Assembly: GCA_002839825.1 (NCBI GenBank)
Contig: PGYU01000008.1
Location: 60,339 to 124,338, forward strand
Direction of reading: 5' to 3'
Source: Ignavibacteriae bacterium HGW-Ignavibacteriae-1
GTDB taxonomy: Bacteria > Bacteroidota > Ignavibacteria > Kapaibacteriales > UBA2268
Length of the DNA stretch: 64,000 bases
Shown here: positions 1 to 9,503 of the stretch, in pieces
Position numbering within the stretch: the first letter of the stretch is position 1
Layout: each line of letters opens with the position of its first letter
Position numbers and translations under genes: made by a program
Notes under the pieces: model-generated
What the model was told of the DNA's origin: nothing
Seen by the model: only the letters and a program-made list of their open reading frames with translations
Databases searched by the model: none

Positions 1-507
1 CATTTTGAGTGCCTTCATATTCAATCTGCCACTGTTGTATAAATTGCCTAAAATTGGAATATTATCTACATTTTCGAGCGGCACATAAGGAAAAGTAAAG
101 CCGCTTTCGTCGCTATACGCAAGATTGCCGTCTGCTTTGATTAAAATTGCAGTAGGTTGGCGCTCGAATACTTCGACGTGGATTTTGCCTTTGCCGTCGT
201 GTGTGATTATAGTTTTTATGATGTATGGATTTTGCAAAAGCATTTTATCAATGTTTGCAATATCAATTTCGGAATAAGATTTGCCGAGTACGGAGTCTTT
301 GAGCATAATCATGATTTCTGATTCGCTCAAAATGTTGCTGCCTTCGACTTCGATTTTGCTTATGGATTGCTCTGAGTACCACTCGCCGGACTTGTAGGTA
401 AGCGCTACTATGCCTATCAGTATGACCGCTATAACAATCAAACCTATAGGAAGGGCTCTCAAAAAAGAACCACTTCTAGGGACTTCATTTTTTTCTTGTC
501 GTTCCAT
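1..507 (-). CDS. ftsQ: Cell division protein FtsQ (N-terminal part; runs off the left edge)
   Basis: I translated this myself from the ATG at 505-507; the frame stays open to base 1, giving 169 residues. A short basic cytoplasmic segment (MERQEKNEVPRSGS) is followed by one membrane segment at about residues 18-37. A POTRA-type domain follows (ISKIEVEGSN, then a SYSEIDIANIDKMLLQNPYI stretch), then the beginning of the FtsQ/DivIB domain (VEVFERQPTAIL). FtsQ is a bitopic inner-membrane divisome protein that links early and late division proteins. The gene normally sits between murC/ddl and ftsA; here nothing of that cluster lies upstream, so ftsQ would head its transcript leftwards. The C-terminal part is outside the window. 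The family call is firm from the order TM-POTRA-FtsQ domain. Confidence 0.85.
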   Translation of the reverse strand, partial: MERQEKNEVPRSGSFLRALPIGLIVIAVILIGIVALTYKSGEWYSEQSISKIEVEGSNILSESEIMIMLKDSVLGKSYSEIDIANIDKMLLQNPYIIKTIITHDGKGKIHVEVFERQPTAILIKADGNLAYSDESGFTFPYVPLENVDNIPILGNLYNSGRLNMKALKM

Positions 508-872
508 GTCTATGCTTACACTTATAATACAAGTACACGACTTTGAGTCTGCACTACCCTGAATTAAAAAACCTACATGGAAGAAAATGTTGCATTTCTT
601 CCTCTTTTTGTGAAAAATTTTCACTTGCTGCAATGGCAAAGATAAAAGACTTTCACAACATTAACAAATATTTTTTACTTTTTTTTCGTTTTTTTTTCAT
701 TTTTTTTTATATATTGTGATTTTAAAAGACATAATTTGTCATGATTATGATTGAATTTTAGGTCAAGATACGTTCTAATACAAGGATTCCCGAAATTTAA
801 GCTTCGATAAATAAAAAATCGTATTGCAACATATTTTTTTGTGCTTTCGTCAATACAAATTTTGATTTTAAC
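508..872. other. Divergent intergenic region between ftsQ and the MATE gene
   Basis: A 365-base gap that must hold both divergent promoters. It contains long T-tracts around 675-712 and is strongly AT-rich. I see no convincing RNA gene, repeat or hairpin in it. A short antisense reading frame overlapping the MATE start is judged spurious. Confidence 0.5.
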
Positions 873-2210
873 ATGTTCAGCAAAGATTACCGAAACCACT
901 ATAAGATTAATATCAAATTAGCCTACCCGATTATTATCGGTCAGGTGGGTCATATTATGACCGGAATAGCTGATTCAATCATGGTGGGACAGGTTGGAAG
1001 CGATTATCTTGCAGCTGCATCTTTTGCTCACAACATTTTCATTATGTTTTTTGTGTTCGGAGTTGGCTTGTCCACAGGCTTGACGCCATTAGTTGGAGTT
1101 GCAAAAGGTGAAAATAATAGTCGCGAATGTGGAAGATTGCTCTCAAATGGTACAATTTTGGGGATTTTTGCCGGAATAGCTCTCACAGCGATTATCTTAG
1201 CCGTTTATCCATTCCTGAAATACATGGGGCAAACCGATGTTGTGCTCCAATTGGCGCAGCCATACTACATTATCACAGCTTTTTCAATGTTCCCGGGAAT
1301 GCTGTTTTTGACATTCAAGCAATTCACCGAAGGTCTCTCGCTAACCAAACCGGCAATGTTCTTCAGCATTTCGGGGAATTTGCTGAACATAGTTTTGAAC
1401 TACTTTTTGATTTACGGAGTCTGGATATTCCCGAGACTTGAGTTGGACGGTGCAGGTTGGGCGACTCTGATAGCGCGATTATACATGGGATTGGCGTTTG
1501 GATATTACGTATTTTCAAATAAGATTTTCAAAGGCTACATCAAGCATTTCGGTGATAAGTTGATATCTCGGAAACGAATAATTTCAATTTTGAAGCTTGG
1601 AATCCCAATCGGATTTCAGCTGATTTTGGAAATCGCTTCATTTTCCTTTGGAGCGATTATGATTGGGTGGCTTGGTGCATACCCATTGGCGGCACACCAA
1701 ATCGCAATCAGTCTCGCGGCTACAACATATTTGGCGGCAGGTGGGCTTGCTTCGGCGGCTACGATTCGCATCAGCACATTGATTGGAGCCGGAAAGTTTG
1801 AAGAAATGCGCCGCGCGGGATTTTCTACTTTTCTGATGGCGGCAATGTTTATGTTCGTTACGGCAATCCTATTCATACTGCTGAGGAATCATCTGCCCTT
1901 GATTTTTGTAAATGAGCGAGAAGTAATCGAACTTGCCTCCGGTTTAATCATCATCGCATCATTATTCCAAATGTTCGACGGGACGCAAGTCGTAGCATTG
2001 GGTGCCTTGCGTGGCTTGAAGGACGTCAAAATCCCGACACTGACTGCATTGATGGCATATTGGTGCGTCGGCATACCCACGGGCTACACATTAGCATTTG
2101 TCTTTGGCTACGGCGCTTACGGCGTCTGGCTCGGCTACTTAGTTGGGCTTGGGACTGCCGCCGTACTCCTCTTTTTCAGATTCGTTAAAGTGTCGAGAGA
2201 GGTGGTGTAG
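873..2210 (+). CDS. MATE family multidrug/Na+-coupled efflux transporter
   Basis: A 445-residue polytopic membrane protein with about 12 hydrophobic segments. The N-terminal half carries the typical MatE pattern (LAYPIIIGQVGHIMTGIADSI, then AAASFAHNIF), repeated in the second half (LGIPIGFQLILEIASFSFGA, then PLAAHQIAISLA). Two MatE domains at roughly residues 15-175 and 240-400 and the overall length match NorM/DinF-type exporters, which expel cationic drugs in exchange for Na+ or H+. The start is the ATG at 873. The gene is alone, divergent from ftsQ and convergent with the restriction locus at its 3' end. Substrate cannot be told from sequence. Confidence 0.9.
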   Translation: MFSKDYRNHYKINIKLAYPIIIGQVGHIMTGIADSIMVGQVGSDYLAAASFAHNIFIMFFVFGVGLSTGLTPLVGVAKGENNSRECGRLLSNGTILGIFAGIALTAIILAVYPFLKYMGQTDVVLQLAQPYYIITAFSMFPGMLFLTFKQFTEGLSLTKPAMFFSISGNLLNIVLNYFLIYGVWIFPRLELDGAGWATLIARLYMGLAFGYYVFSNKIFKGYIKHFGDKLISRKRIISILKLGIPIGFQLILEIASFSFGAIMIGWLGAYPLAAHQIAISLAATTYLAAGGLASAATIRISTLIGAGKFEEMRRAGFSTFLMAAMFMFVTAILFILLRNHLPLIFVNEREVIELASGLIIIASLFQMFDGTQVVALGALRGLKDVKIPTLTALMAYWCVGIPTGYTLAFVFGYGAYGVWLGYLVGLGTAAVLLFFRFVKVSREVV

Positions 2211-2225
2211 AAGGTGTAGTCCTGT

Positions 2226-3014
2226 CTAAGATTGAAAGATGTTCCTCTCTAAATCATAGATAAATCTACAAATATTAGCTATATTGTTAACAATCAACAA
2301 ACTTTCTTCCATATTTAAAATTTCGTTTGCATGAGCATATGACTCATTGTTTCTTGTGTAATGGTACTTTGCTAATATGGAAATATTACTTGTCAGTATA
2401 GTCTGGGTCATTTCTGATTGAATATAGTGTTTTGCTTTTAATTTAATCATATATTGCTTAAAAAGCCAATCAAGTTTCTCATCACCGCTATATAATATTT
2501 CATGTTTTTGACATAGATACTGGAAATTAATAATCATCAAAGTGTGTAAACGATCTAATACAAGATCAGGATTGTTGTTATTAATATTAGATTTGATATC
2601 TTCAAATAATTTGAATGTCTTGGTTGGGTCAGTAGTAAGTTGTAAATAATCTATATTCTCGCATCTTGACTCTTGTTTCATACCCTTAATAATCTCCTTG
2701 AGTTTCTCCAACTTTGTTTCCATACTTTCTCGTACATTTGATAATTCATTCGGAAGTAAATTATAATAGATATAATCATGGAAATCTTCGAGTAATTTAC
2801 AAACATTATCGTTCGATTCAATTTTGAATAGTTTTCGAAGCCTATTTGCTTTTGAGCTGGAATTTAAAAAATATTTCGCGTCATTAATTTCAATTCCAAG
2901 GCTATCACGTATAAAATTTTCAAATGTGGCATTTGTAAAATCTAATACATAACCATCTTCCATTTGCAAGAATTTTTCAATAAAACTTAAGTGTGAAGAT
3001 TTTAACTGAGCCAT
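2226..3014 (-). CDS. Abi_C/HEPN-like protein next to a type IIG restriction enzyme
   Basis: The longest frame opens at a TTG (3041), but the ATG at 3014 starts 4 bases after the stop of the upstream restriction gene, so I choose it (262 residues). The N-terminal two thirds are charged, helical-looking and unrecognised. The C-terminal ~90 residues resemble abortive-infection C-terminal (Abi_C) domains: a LHTLMIINFQYL helix, LFKQYMIKLKAK, then RNNESYAHANEIL followed by an Ile/Leu-rich helix. R221 and H228 form an R-x6-H motif with Asn after Arg, as in HEPN ribonucleases. The tight spacing implies co-transcription with the restriction gene and a linked defence role. Domain assignment is by eye and needs a profile search. 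Confidence 0.6.
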   Translation of the reverse strand: MAQLKSSHLSFIEKFLQMEDGYVLDFTNATFENFIRDSLGIEINDAKYFLNSSSKANRLRKLFKIESNDNVCKLLEDFHDYIYYNLLPNELSNVRESMETKLEKLKEIIKGMKQESRCENIDYLQLTTDPTKTFKLFEDIKSNINNNNPDLVLDRLHTLMIINFQYLCQKHEILYSGDEKLDWLFKQYMIKLKAKHYIQSEMTQTILTSNISILAKYHYTRNNESYAHANEILNMEESLLIVNNIANICRFIYDLERNIFQS

Positions 3015-3018
3015 TCCA

Positions 3019-6000
3019 TCACTCCACTCCCACCATATCAATTTCCTGCATCACTCGAGCGGTCTCGGTGAGGGCAATTATTATTTTGCGATAATGTTGA
3101 ACTTCGTCATAGCCGAGTGTCCTGCCGTGGCGGTCTTTGAGCCATTTTTGAGCCGGTTGGTAGCCACCGATGTAAAATTCCCAGGCGATAAGAGGCACGT
3201 CTCCGAAATACTGCAAGTCGTTAATCCATACTTTGCCGAGCGAATTGGCTTTATCGGTTAGCTCGAAACCGATGCTTTTGGTTGTCATTTTTCGAGTAAC
3301 TTCCCCTGAACCCTCAATCGGGAAATTTAGATTGATATTTTCGAATATTTTGCTCTCCAAAAGATGCAATTCGCGGATTTCGCCACCGAGTTTGACAAGT
3401 TGCCAAAATTTTTCACTATCAGTCGGAAAGGGCACTCTTGGGAAATCAATCTTTAGGAATTCCTTATACTTCTCGCGATATGCCGGAGAATGAAGAACAG
3501 CATAAATATAATCAAGCAAATCAATGGGGGCGAATGTGCCAACATTGTCCTCTTTTTCTTCTGTGTAAACAAGACCTAAGCCTTCGGCGATTTGTTCAAC
3601 GATTTCATACTGTAAATTTGGAGTTCGAGTAACAAAATAATCATCATCCAAATTATCATCATCGACCCAAAGATATAAAGGAAAAAGATAGCTAGCTCCC
3701 CCAATAGTATGCTTGTCAATCATTTCATTTGATAAAAAAATATCACTGTAAGTAGACTTCGAGATAGATACAATTTTCTCAACAACAATAGCTAAACTAT
3801 CATCATGAACCATGTATTTCATCACATTTTCACGTGCACGACCCAAAATCTTTGAATCATAATATATGTGCCGTACATCAAATGGTCTATATTGAATAAG
3901 TTTAACTTTTTTCTGATTATCAGGTAGTTTTATATTTACTTCATAATGCTTATTGACTTTACTTAACACTTCATTTTTTTCAAAATCAATTAAAATAGAA
4001 TCGCTAGAAGTTGTTATACCTACAGAATTAATCCTAAATAAATCTTTTATCTGAAATCCTTTAATGTATAATTCATTAACTTCATATTGTTTGGGTACAA
4101 AAAAATAAAATGGTTTATTGTGATGAATTTCTGTAAAGCTTATTTTACCAAACTCATTATTATTAAGAAAGTCATATTTAACATTACGTTTCCCAAAGAT
4201 ATCAGCATAATATATCTTAGCTAACTTTTTTTTATTTTCCATCTTTTTAATAAAAATGTTGATGCAAACACCTTGTTGAATGTCAAAAACGTTTTGGTCA
4301 ACACTTCCATCTATATCTGATTCTCCTTTTCTTGAATTACCATGCAAATCCAAGATATAAATTTTGTCAAAGGAGTTCATTAAACTATACCTCATTCCTC
4401 TAAATGTTGGGTTGTCTAAGATTCCATGTGGATTAATAAATGCAATTATACCTTGTTTGTTATTATCAACCATGTATTGAGCAAATCTAATAAATTTATT
4501 TTCATCTGCATTCAACACTTTTAAATTTTTTTCATTTAGCCTTTCATCACTATCAGGTTCCAACTTATATTGATTAATTAAATTTAAGATCCATTTGCCT
4601 GTATTTGCACTTTCTCCACTATATGGTGGATTGCCAATAATCACCATGACGGGAGTTTCAGTTTTGACTTTTTCGGCTTCTTGTGCTTCATCGCTCAACC
4701 ATTTAGCCATATATGCATCTTGTGTGGCTTTGTCTCCAGGGTTTTCGAGACTATTCGTTAAAAAAACTCGGTAACGACTATTTTTATTACCTTTATACCC
4801 TGTGTCCTTCAAAGACAAATCAATATTCAGGTGTGCTAATGCGTAACTCGCCATAAGAAACTCGAATCCGTTAAGTCGGGGTATCAGGTGATTGTCCACG
4901 TAATCGCTCCAAATTCCTTGCTGCCCCTTGAATGAATCATGAATATGTTTAATGATTTCAACCAAAAAAGTTGCGGTACCCGTTGCCGGGTCTAAAATCT
5001 GGACTTTGTGAAAATCCTTTGTCGTGCCTTTTATATCCATTTTGATGATTCTGTTGTCAGCAAATCCCATCGGCAAACCGAATTCGGTCTTAAGAATCTC
5101 GTCCACACTTCGGACAATAAATGAAACAACAGGTTTTGGTGTGTACCATACTCCGCGAGATTTGCGAAGTTTCGGGTCGTATGCAGCAAGAAAATCTTCA
5201 TATAAATGAATTATTGGGTCTTCATTCTTCGTAGATTTACCGAAATCGCTCAAAATAACTTCCAACTCGCAAAAAGCAAAAAATTGGGCGAGATTGTCTA
5301 TAATCCAAACAATTCTGTCATCAGGATCAGAATCAGTTATATGTTTGAAAAATTTCTTCAGAAAAGGATTTGATGCAGGAATATTACTTGCAACTTTGAA
5401 ACGATTGAATGAATAAGGTTCTTTATCGTAAATTCGTGCCGCAAACATTCCGTATGCAATTGTTTGGGCGTAAACATCGGCAAATTGCTTCGGTGTAATG
5501 TCGTGGATGAGAATTTCATGAAAAGCTGTGAGCTGATTAAAAAGTGAAGTATGCTCATCCTTTTCGATGTCATTCAAAAGTGATTTTTCGATTACATCGG
5601 CGAGCAATCTGGCACTACTTGCCATCCTTTCAGCTAATTTTTTGGGGTTTTTGACAGGCTGTCCTTTCGACATACAGAAGTCGTGGAGCATCGTCTTAAA
5701 AACATTGAAATTGCTTTTGAGCGGAACAATTTTATTGCCGGAAACGTCGCCAATCGCAATTTTGCTGACAAGATCATTGCCGATGTACCAATGGAAATTG
5801 ATGTAATCGGTGAATATAATGTTTTCGAGCGATTCCTTGTAGCGATTGAACTGCTCTTTGTTTGCTCTTTTGCCGTCCAAATCGCTATCGTCAATGTCTT
5901 TCGCTTCGATATACCCAATCGGAACGTCATTTTTGGTAATTATGTAATCGGGAGCGCCGAACTGCTGCCGTCGTGGTTCATTCGTGACAGTAATCCCGTT

Positions 6001-6108
6001 TTCAAGTTCGTTAATCAGATTTTGCAAAACTCCCCGATAAGTATGTTCGGTGGCGATTCCCGTCTTGAATTGCTCGTTCAGTTTTCTGAAATATTCGTTA
6101 ATCGGCAT
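3019..6108 (-). CDS. Type IIG/ISP-like restriction endonuclease-N6-adenine methyltransferase fusion
   Basis: A 1029-residue single-chain enzyme. The N-terminus holds a PD-(D/E)xK nuclease signature: P53-D54, then E68-A-K70. A helical connector leads to an N6-adenine methyltransferase core with the SAM-binding motif DPATGTATFLVEI and the catalytic NPPY tetrad (in VIIGNPPYSGES). The C-terminal ~350 residues are a target-recognition region and include a stretch (LLDYIYAVLHSPAYREKY) typical of the C-terminal domain of type ISP enzymes. No helicase/ATPase motifs lie between nuclease and methylase, so this is closer to type IIG than to the ATP-driven type ISP enzymes. It would methylate one adenine-containing site and cleave unmodified DNA. 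The following Abi/HEPN-like gene starts 4 bases after the stop. Confidence 0.85.
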   Translation of the reverse strand: MPINEYFRKLNEQFKTGIATEHTYRGVLQNLINELENGITVTNEPRRQQFGAPDYIITKNDVPIGYIEAKDIDDSDLDGKRANKEQFNRYKESLENIIFTDYINFHWYIGNDLVSKIAIGDVSGNKIVPLKSNFNVFKTMLHDFCMSKGQPVKNPKKLAERMASSARLLADVIEKSLLNDIEKDEHTSLFNQLTAFHEILIHDITPKQFADVYAQTIAYGMFAARIYDKEPYSFNRFKVASNIPASNPFLKKFFKHITDSDPDDRIVWIIDNLAQFFAFCELEVILSDFGKSTKNEDPIIHLYEDFLAAYDPKLRKSRGVWYTPKPVVSFIVRSVDEILKTEFGLPMGFADNRIIKMDIKGTTKDFHKVQILDPATGTATFLVEIIKHIHDSFKGQQGIWSDYVDNHLIPRLNGFEFLMASYALAHLNIDLSLKDTGYKGNKNSRYRVFLTNSLENPGDKATQDAYMAKWLSDEAQEAEKVKTETPVMVIIGNPPYSGESANTGKWILNLINQYKLEPDSDERLNEKNLKVLNADENKFIRFAQYMVDNNKQGIIAFINPHGILDNPTFRGMRYSLMNSFDKIYILDLHGNSRKGESDIDGSVDQNVFDIQQGVCINIFIKKMENKKKLAKIYYADIFGKRNVKYDFLNNNEFGKISFTEIHHNKPFYFFVPKQYEVNELYIKGFQIKDLFRINSVGITTSSDSILIDFEKNEVLSKVNKHYEVNIKLPDNQKKVKLIQYRPFDVRHIYYDSKILGRARENVMKYMVHDDSLAIVVEKIVSISKSTYSDIFLSNEMIDKHTIGGASYLFPLYLWVDDDNLDDDYFVTRTPNLQYEIVEQIAEGLGLVYTEEKEDNVGTFAPIDLLDYIYAVLHSPAYREKYKEFLKIDFPRVPFPTDSEKFWQLVKLGGEIRELHLLESKIFENINLNFPIEGSGEVTRKMTTKSIGFELTDKANSLGKVWINDLQYFGDVPLIAWEFYIGGYQPAQKWLKDRHGRTLGYDEVQHYRKIIIALTETARVMQEIDMVGVE

Positions 6109-6209
6109 ATTGTTTAAAGTTTATCCTATTTCATATCTAAATTTTGGCTAAAATCAACATAACTAAAATACGAATTTAAGTGTAATCATTTGTCATTTGG
6201 AAGAAAAAT

Positions 6210-8420
6210 TTACGCTATCTCAAAATAATTGTCGCTGCCACGCAATAGTTTCACCAATTTGGCGCGAACTTGTAAGTGCTGTGTTTTGTTCAGTTTTGGG
6301 TCGTCGCGGAGCAAATATTCGATTGCTTTTTTGGCTTGGGCTATGATTTCGCCGTCTTCCGCGAGGCTTAGATATTTGAACTCCGGCAGTCCCGATTGCT
6401 TAGTTCCCATTATGTCGCCGGGACCACGCAGCTTCATATCGGTTTCGGCAATTTCAAATCCGTCGGTGGTTTGCACCATCGTTTTCAATCTCGCAATCGC
6501 TGTTATTCGCTCGTCAGTCGAATCAGTCCCGCGTTTCATGCTGTATTGGTAGTTGTCCTTGGTCATCAGTATGCAATAGGATTCGCGAGTACCGCGTCCG
6601 ACTCTGCCCCGAAGTTGGTGCAATTGCGACAATCCGAAGCGTTCGGCATTTTCGATTAACATTATATTTGCATTCGGAATATCTATGCCGACTTCAATCA
6701 CAGTCGTCGCCACCAAAATGTCATATTCCTTTGCCAAAAATTTTTGCATAGCGTCCTCTTTCTCGCTCCAGTGCATTTGCCCATGCACCAATCCACACTG
6801 CAATTCGGAGAAAATATCCTTCGATAAAAATTCAAAATGCTCAGTCGCCGATTTCAATTCTTCCATCTTTTCGGATTTTTCGACCAAAGGGAAAACGATG
6901 AATGTCTGCCCGCCTTCGTTTGCATTTCGTCGGACAAAATCGTAAATTTCCTCCCTTTTGCTGTCGAAGGATACATAGGTCTTGATTGGAATCCTGTTTT
7001 TGGGCATAGTCTTAATAATTGACACATCCAAATCGCCGTAAACAGTCATAGTCAGCGTTCGCGGAATCGGTGTCGCCGACATCACCAAGACGTGGGGCAT
7101 CACCTTCGATTCGGAGGAATTTTTGCTCAGATTGATTAAATCGCCCCTTTGCTTGACGCCGAAGCGGTGCTGCTCGTCAATTACCAAATATGCCAAATTT
7201 TTGTACATGATATTTTCGCTGAACATGGCATGAGTGCCGATGATGAGATGTGCAGTGCCATCGGCAATCTTTTCAAGTGCATATTTGCGCTGTTTGCCTG
7301 TTTGCCCGCCCATAAGTCTGAAAATTTCCAATCCAAGCGGCTCGAAAACTTTGCTCAAGTTGCTGTAATGTTGCTCGGCTAAAATTTCCGTCGGAGCCAT
7401 CAATCCGCATTGAAATCCTGCATCAATCGCCATCAAAATTGACAATGCGGCCACAATCGTTTTGCCTGAGCCGACATCGCCTTGCAGCAAACGATTCATA
7501 GCTTGCCCGGAGCGAAAATCACCGGCAATTTCATTCAGGACTTTCTTTTGGTCAGACGTCAATTCAAATGGCAAAGTATCGTATAATTGCCGAGCCAATT
7601 TGCTCTTCCCTTCGATTAGATAAGCATTTTCGCTCGTTTTAGTCTTGTGCTTGATGCTTTCGACTTTCATCAAAAAATAAAAAATCTCCTCGAATTTGAT
7701 TCGCCACCTTGCCCTTTTGAGCAAATCTTCCGATTGCGGAAAATGCAGATTCAGCACGGTAGATTTGATATCAGGCATATTCAAGGTTTTTCGGATTGCG
7801 TCGGGCAATGATTCGGAAAGCCTGATTGTGTTCGCTTCGAGCAGTTGATTGATGATATTGCTGAGCATTTTGTTCGTGATGCCACCTTTTGCCATCTTCT
7901 CCGTAATTCGGTACTTCGGCAAAATCATCCCGCTCTCGTACATTCGCGCGTCGTCGGATTCCAAAATGTCAATCTCGGGATGAGTAAAGTTCACCGAATT
8001 GTATTTGTCAATTTCGGCTTTGCCACTGACAGCGAGAATTTGCCCTTCCTGATAATGCTTTGAATAATATTGTACATAATTCCAAAAGAAAATGCTTGCG
8101 TTAGTGCCACTGCCATCGCTCAGAGTCAGCTTTAGAAATTTGCGTTTTTTGCCGAATGAATTTTCAGACTTTTTGATAATTTTGGCTACGATTGTAGAAA
8201 TTGACCTAAATCCCACGCTGCTTGTCAATTCCACATCAATCATATCGTGGCTGCCAAGCTCGCGAAACAGATTGCTGATTGTAGTCCGAGCGTTGCGGTC
8301 AATGTAGGATGTCGGGAAGTACGTGACCAAATCCTCGGGCACCAAAATTCCGGCTTCTGCAAGTATTTCGGCTCTTTTTGGTCCGACACCTTTTATATAT
8401 TGAATCTCGTTTGCGTTCAT
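6210..8420 (-). CDS. recG: ATP-dependent DNA helicase RecG
   Basis: RecG remodels stalled replication forks and branch-migrates recombination intermediates. An N-terminal helix-hairpin-like segment (IQYIKGVGPKRAEIL) leads into the wedge/OB domain. The helicase core has Walker A GDVGSGKT, the APTEILAEQH motif, Walker B with DEQHRFG, the MSATPIPRTL motif and the GRVGRG arginine-finger motif. The C-terminal half has the RecG LRGPGDIMGTKQSG signature. The frame is open up to 8474, but the ATG at 8420 begins the conserved MNANEIQYIKG, so I choose it (736 residues). No Shine-Dalgarno is visible. It is divergent from the sugar nucleotide gene at 8562. Confidence 0.95.
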   Translation of the reverse strand: MNANEIQYIKGVGPKRAEILAEAGILVPEDLVTYFPTSYIDRNARTTISNLFRELGSHDMIDVELTSSVGFRSISTIVAKIIKKSENSFGKKRKFLKLTLSDGSGTNASIFFWNYVQYYSKHYQEGQILAVSGKAEIDKYNSVNFTHPEIDILESDDARMYESGMILPKYRITEKMAKGGITNKMLSNIINQLLEANTIRLSESLPDAIRKTLNMPDIKSTVLNLHFPQSEDLLKRARWRIKFEEIFYFLMKVESIKHKTKTSENAYLIEGKSKLARQLYDTLPFELTSDQKKVLNEIAGDFRSGQAMNRLLQGDVGSGKTIVAALSILMAIDAGFQCGLMAPTEILAEQHYSNLSKVFEPLGLEIFRLMGGQTGKQRKYALEKIADGTAHLIIGTHAMFSENIMYKNLAYLVIDEQHRFGVKQRGDLINLSKNSSESKVMPHVLVMSATPIPRTLTMTVYGDLDVSIIKTMPKNRIPIKTYVSFDSKREEIYDFVRRNANEGGQTFIVFPLVEKSEKMEELKSATEHFEFLSKDIFSELQCGLVHGQMHWSEKEDAMQKFLAKEYDILVATTVIEVGIDIPNANIMLIENAERFGLSQLHQLRGRVGRGTRESYCILMTKDNYQYSMKRGTDSTDERITAIARLKTMVQTTDGFEIAETDMKLRGPGDIMGTKQSGLPEFKYLSLAEDGEIIAQAKKAIEYLLRDDPKLNKTQHLQVRAKLVKLLRGSDNYFEIA

Positions 8421-8561
8421 CAAATTACATTTCGGAAAAAATACAATATTAAACGAAAAAATTACTCTAAGCAAATTTGTATATATTTTCGGTGATATTC
8501 AAATTTTTATTGATTTTTGGTGTAGATTTTCTTAAAATTGTAATATAATTTCGGATTTTTG

Positions 8562-9503
8562 ATGGCAAAAGTATTAATTACAGGTGGAGCAGGATTTTTG
8601 GGCTCGCATCTGTGCGACAAATTTATAGCAGAGGGTTACGAAGTGGTATGTATGGATAATTTCGTAACCGGTTCCCCGGACAACATAGCTCATTTGATGG
8701 GCAATCCCAATTTCAAATTCATACTCCACGATGTGACAAATTACGTATATGTAGAAGGCGATTTGGACTATATCTTGCATTTTGCATCTCCCGCCTCGCC
8801 GATAGATTACCTGAAGTTGCCCATTCAGACGCTCAAAGTAGGTTCGCTTGGCACTCATAAGGCGCTCGGATTGGCAAAAGCTAAGAATGCGAGAATCCTT
8901 TTGGCAAGCACAAGCGAAGTTTATGGCGACCCGCTGATTCACCCGCAACCCGAAGATTATTGGGGTAATGTGAATCCTGTGGGATATCGCGGCGTATATG
9001 ACGAAGCAAAGCGATTTGCTGAAGCGCTAACAATGGCATATCACCGTTATCATGGCGTCGAAACCCGCATCGTGCGAATTTTCAACACATACGGTCCGAG
9101 AATGAGATTGCAAGATGGTAGAGCAATTCCTAATTTTATCAATCAAGCGCTTAAAAATGAAGACGTGACTGTTTACGGCGATGGCGCTCAAACTCGCTCT
9201 GTATGCTACGTGGACGATTTGGTGGACGGGATTTACCGTCTGCTGCTGAGTGAAGAGACAGACCCTGTGAATATCGGCAATCCGGCAGAATTGACTATGC
9301 TTGAATTAGCGAAAGAAATTATCGAACTGACATGCTCTAAAAGTAAAATTGTTTTCGAGGATTTGCCTTCCGACGACCCAAAAGTTCGCCAACCGAACAT
9401 AACTCGCGCGAGCGAAATATTGAAATGGGAACCAAAAGTTGAACGTAAAGCAGGGCTTATGCGTACAATTGCTGACTTCAAAAAGAGGTTGCACTTAGTA
9501 TAA
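8562..9503 (+). CDS. UDP-glucuronate decarboxylase (UDP-xylose synthase), SDR family
   Basis: An extended SDR enzyme of 313 residues that would convert UDP-glucuronate to UDP-xylose with bound NAD, for capsule or LPS glycans. It has the Rossmann motif [12 protein letters not shown], the [15 protein letters not shown] stretch characteristic of UXS enzymes, the catalytic Y-x3-K in YDEAKRFAE, and the [10 protein letters not shown] segment. The frame can also start at a TTG one codon earlier (8559); the ATG at 8562 is preferred. The stop TAA shares one base with the start of the ABC transporter gene (TAATG), so the two are translationally coupled. Confidence 0.9.
   Translation: MAKVLITGGAGFLGSHLCDKFIAEGYEVVCMDNFVTGSPDNIAHLMGNPNFKFILHDVTNYVYVEGDLDYILHFASPASPIDYLKLPIQTLKVGSLGTHKALGLAKAKNARILLASTSEVYGDPLIHPQPEDYWGNVNPVGYRGVYDEAKRFAEALTMAYHRYHGVETRIVRIFNTYGPRMRLQDGRAIPNFINQALKNEDVTVYGDGAQTRSVCYVDDLVDGIYRLLLSEETDPVNIGNPAELTMLELAKEIIELTCSKSKIVFEDLPSDDPKVRQPNITRASEILKWEPKVERKAGLMRTIADFKKRLHLV

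Noticed and set aside
675..899. 74-codon frame antisense to the MATE start
   Set aside because: AT-rich, Lys-rich tail from a T-tract, no family resemblance, and it overlaps the MATE start.
5683..6117. 144-codon frame opposite the type IIG gene
   Set aside because: Shadow of the conserved nuclease-domain coding sequence.
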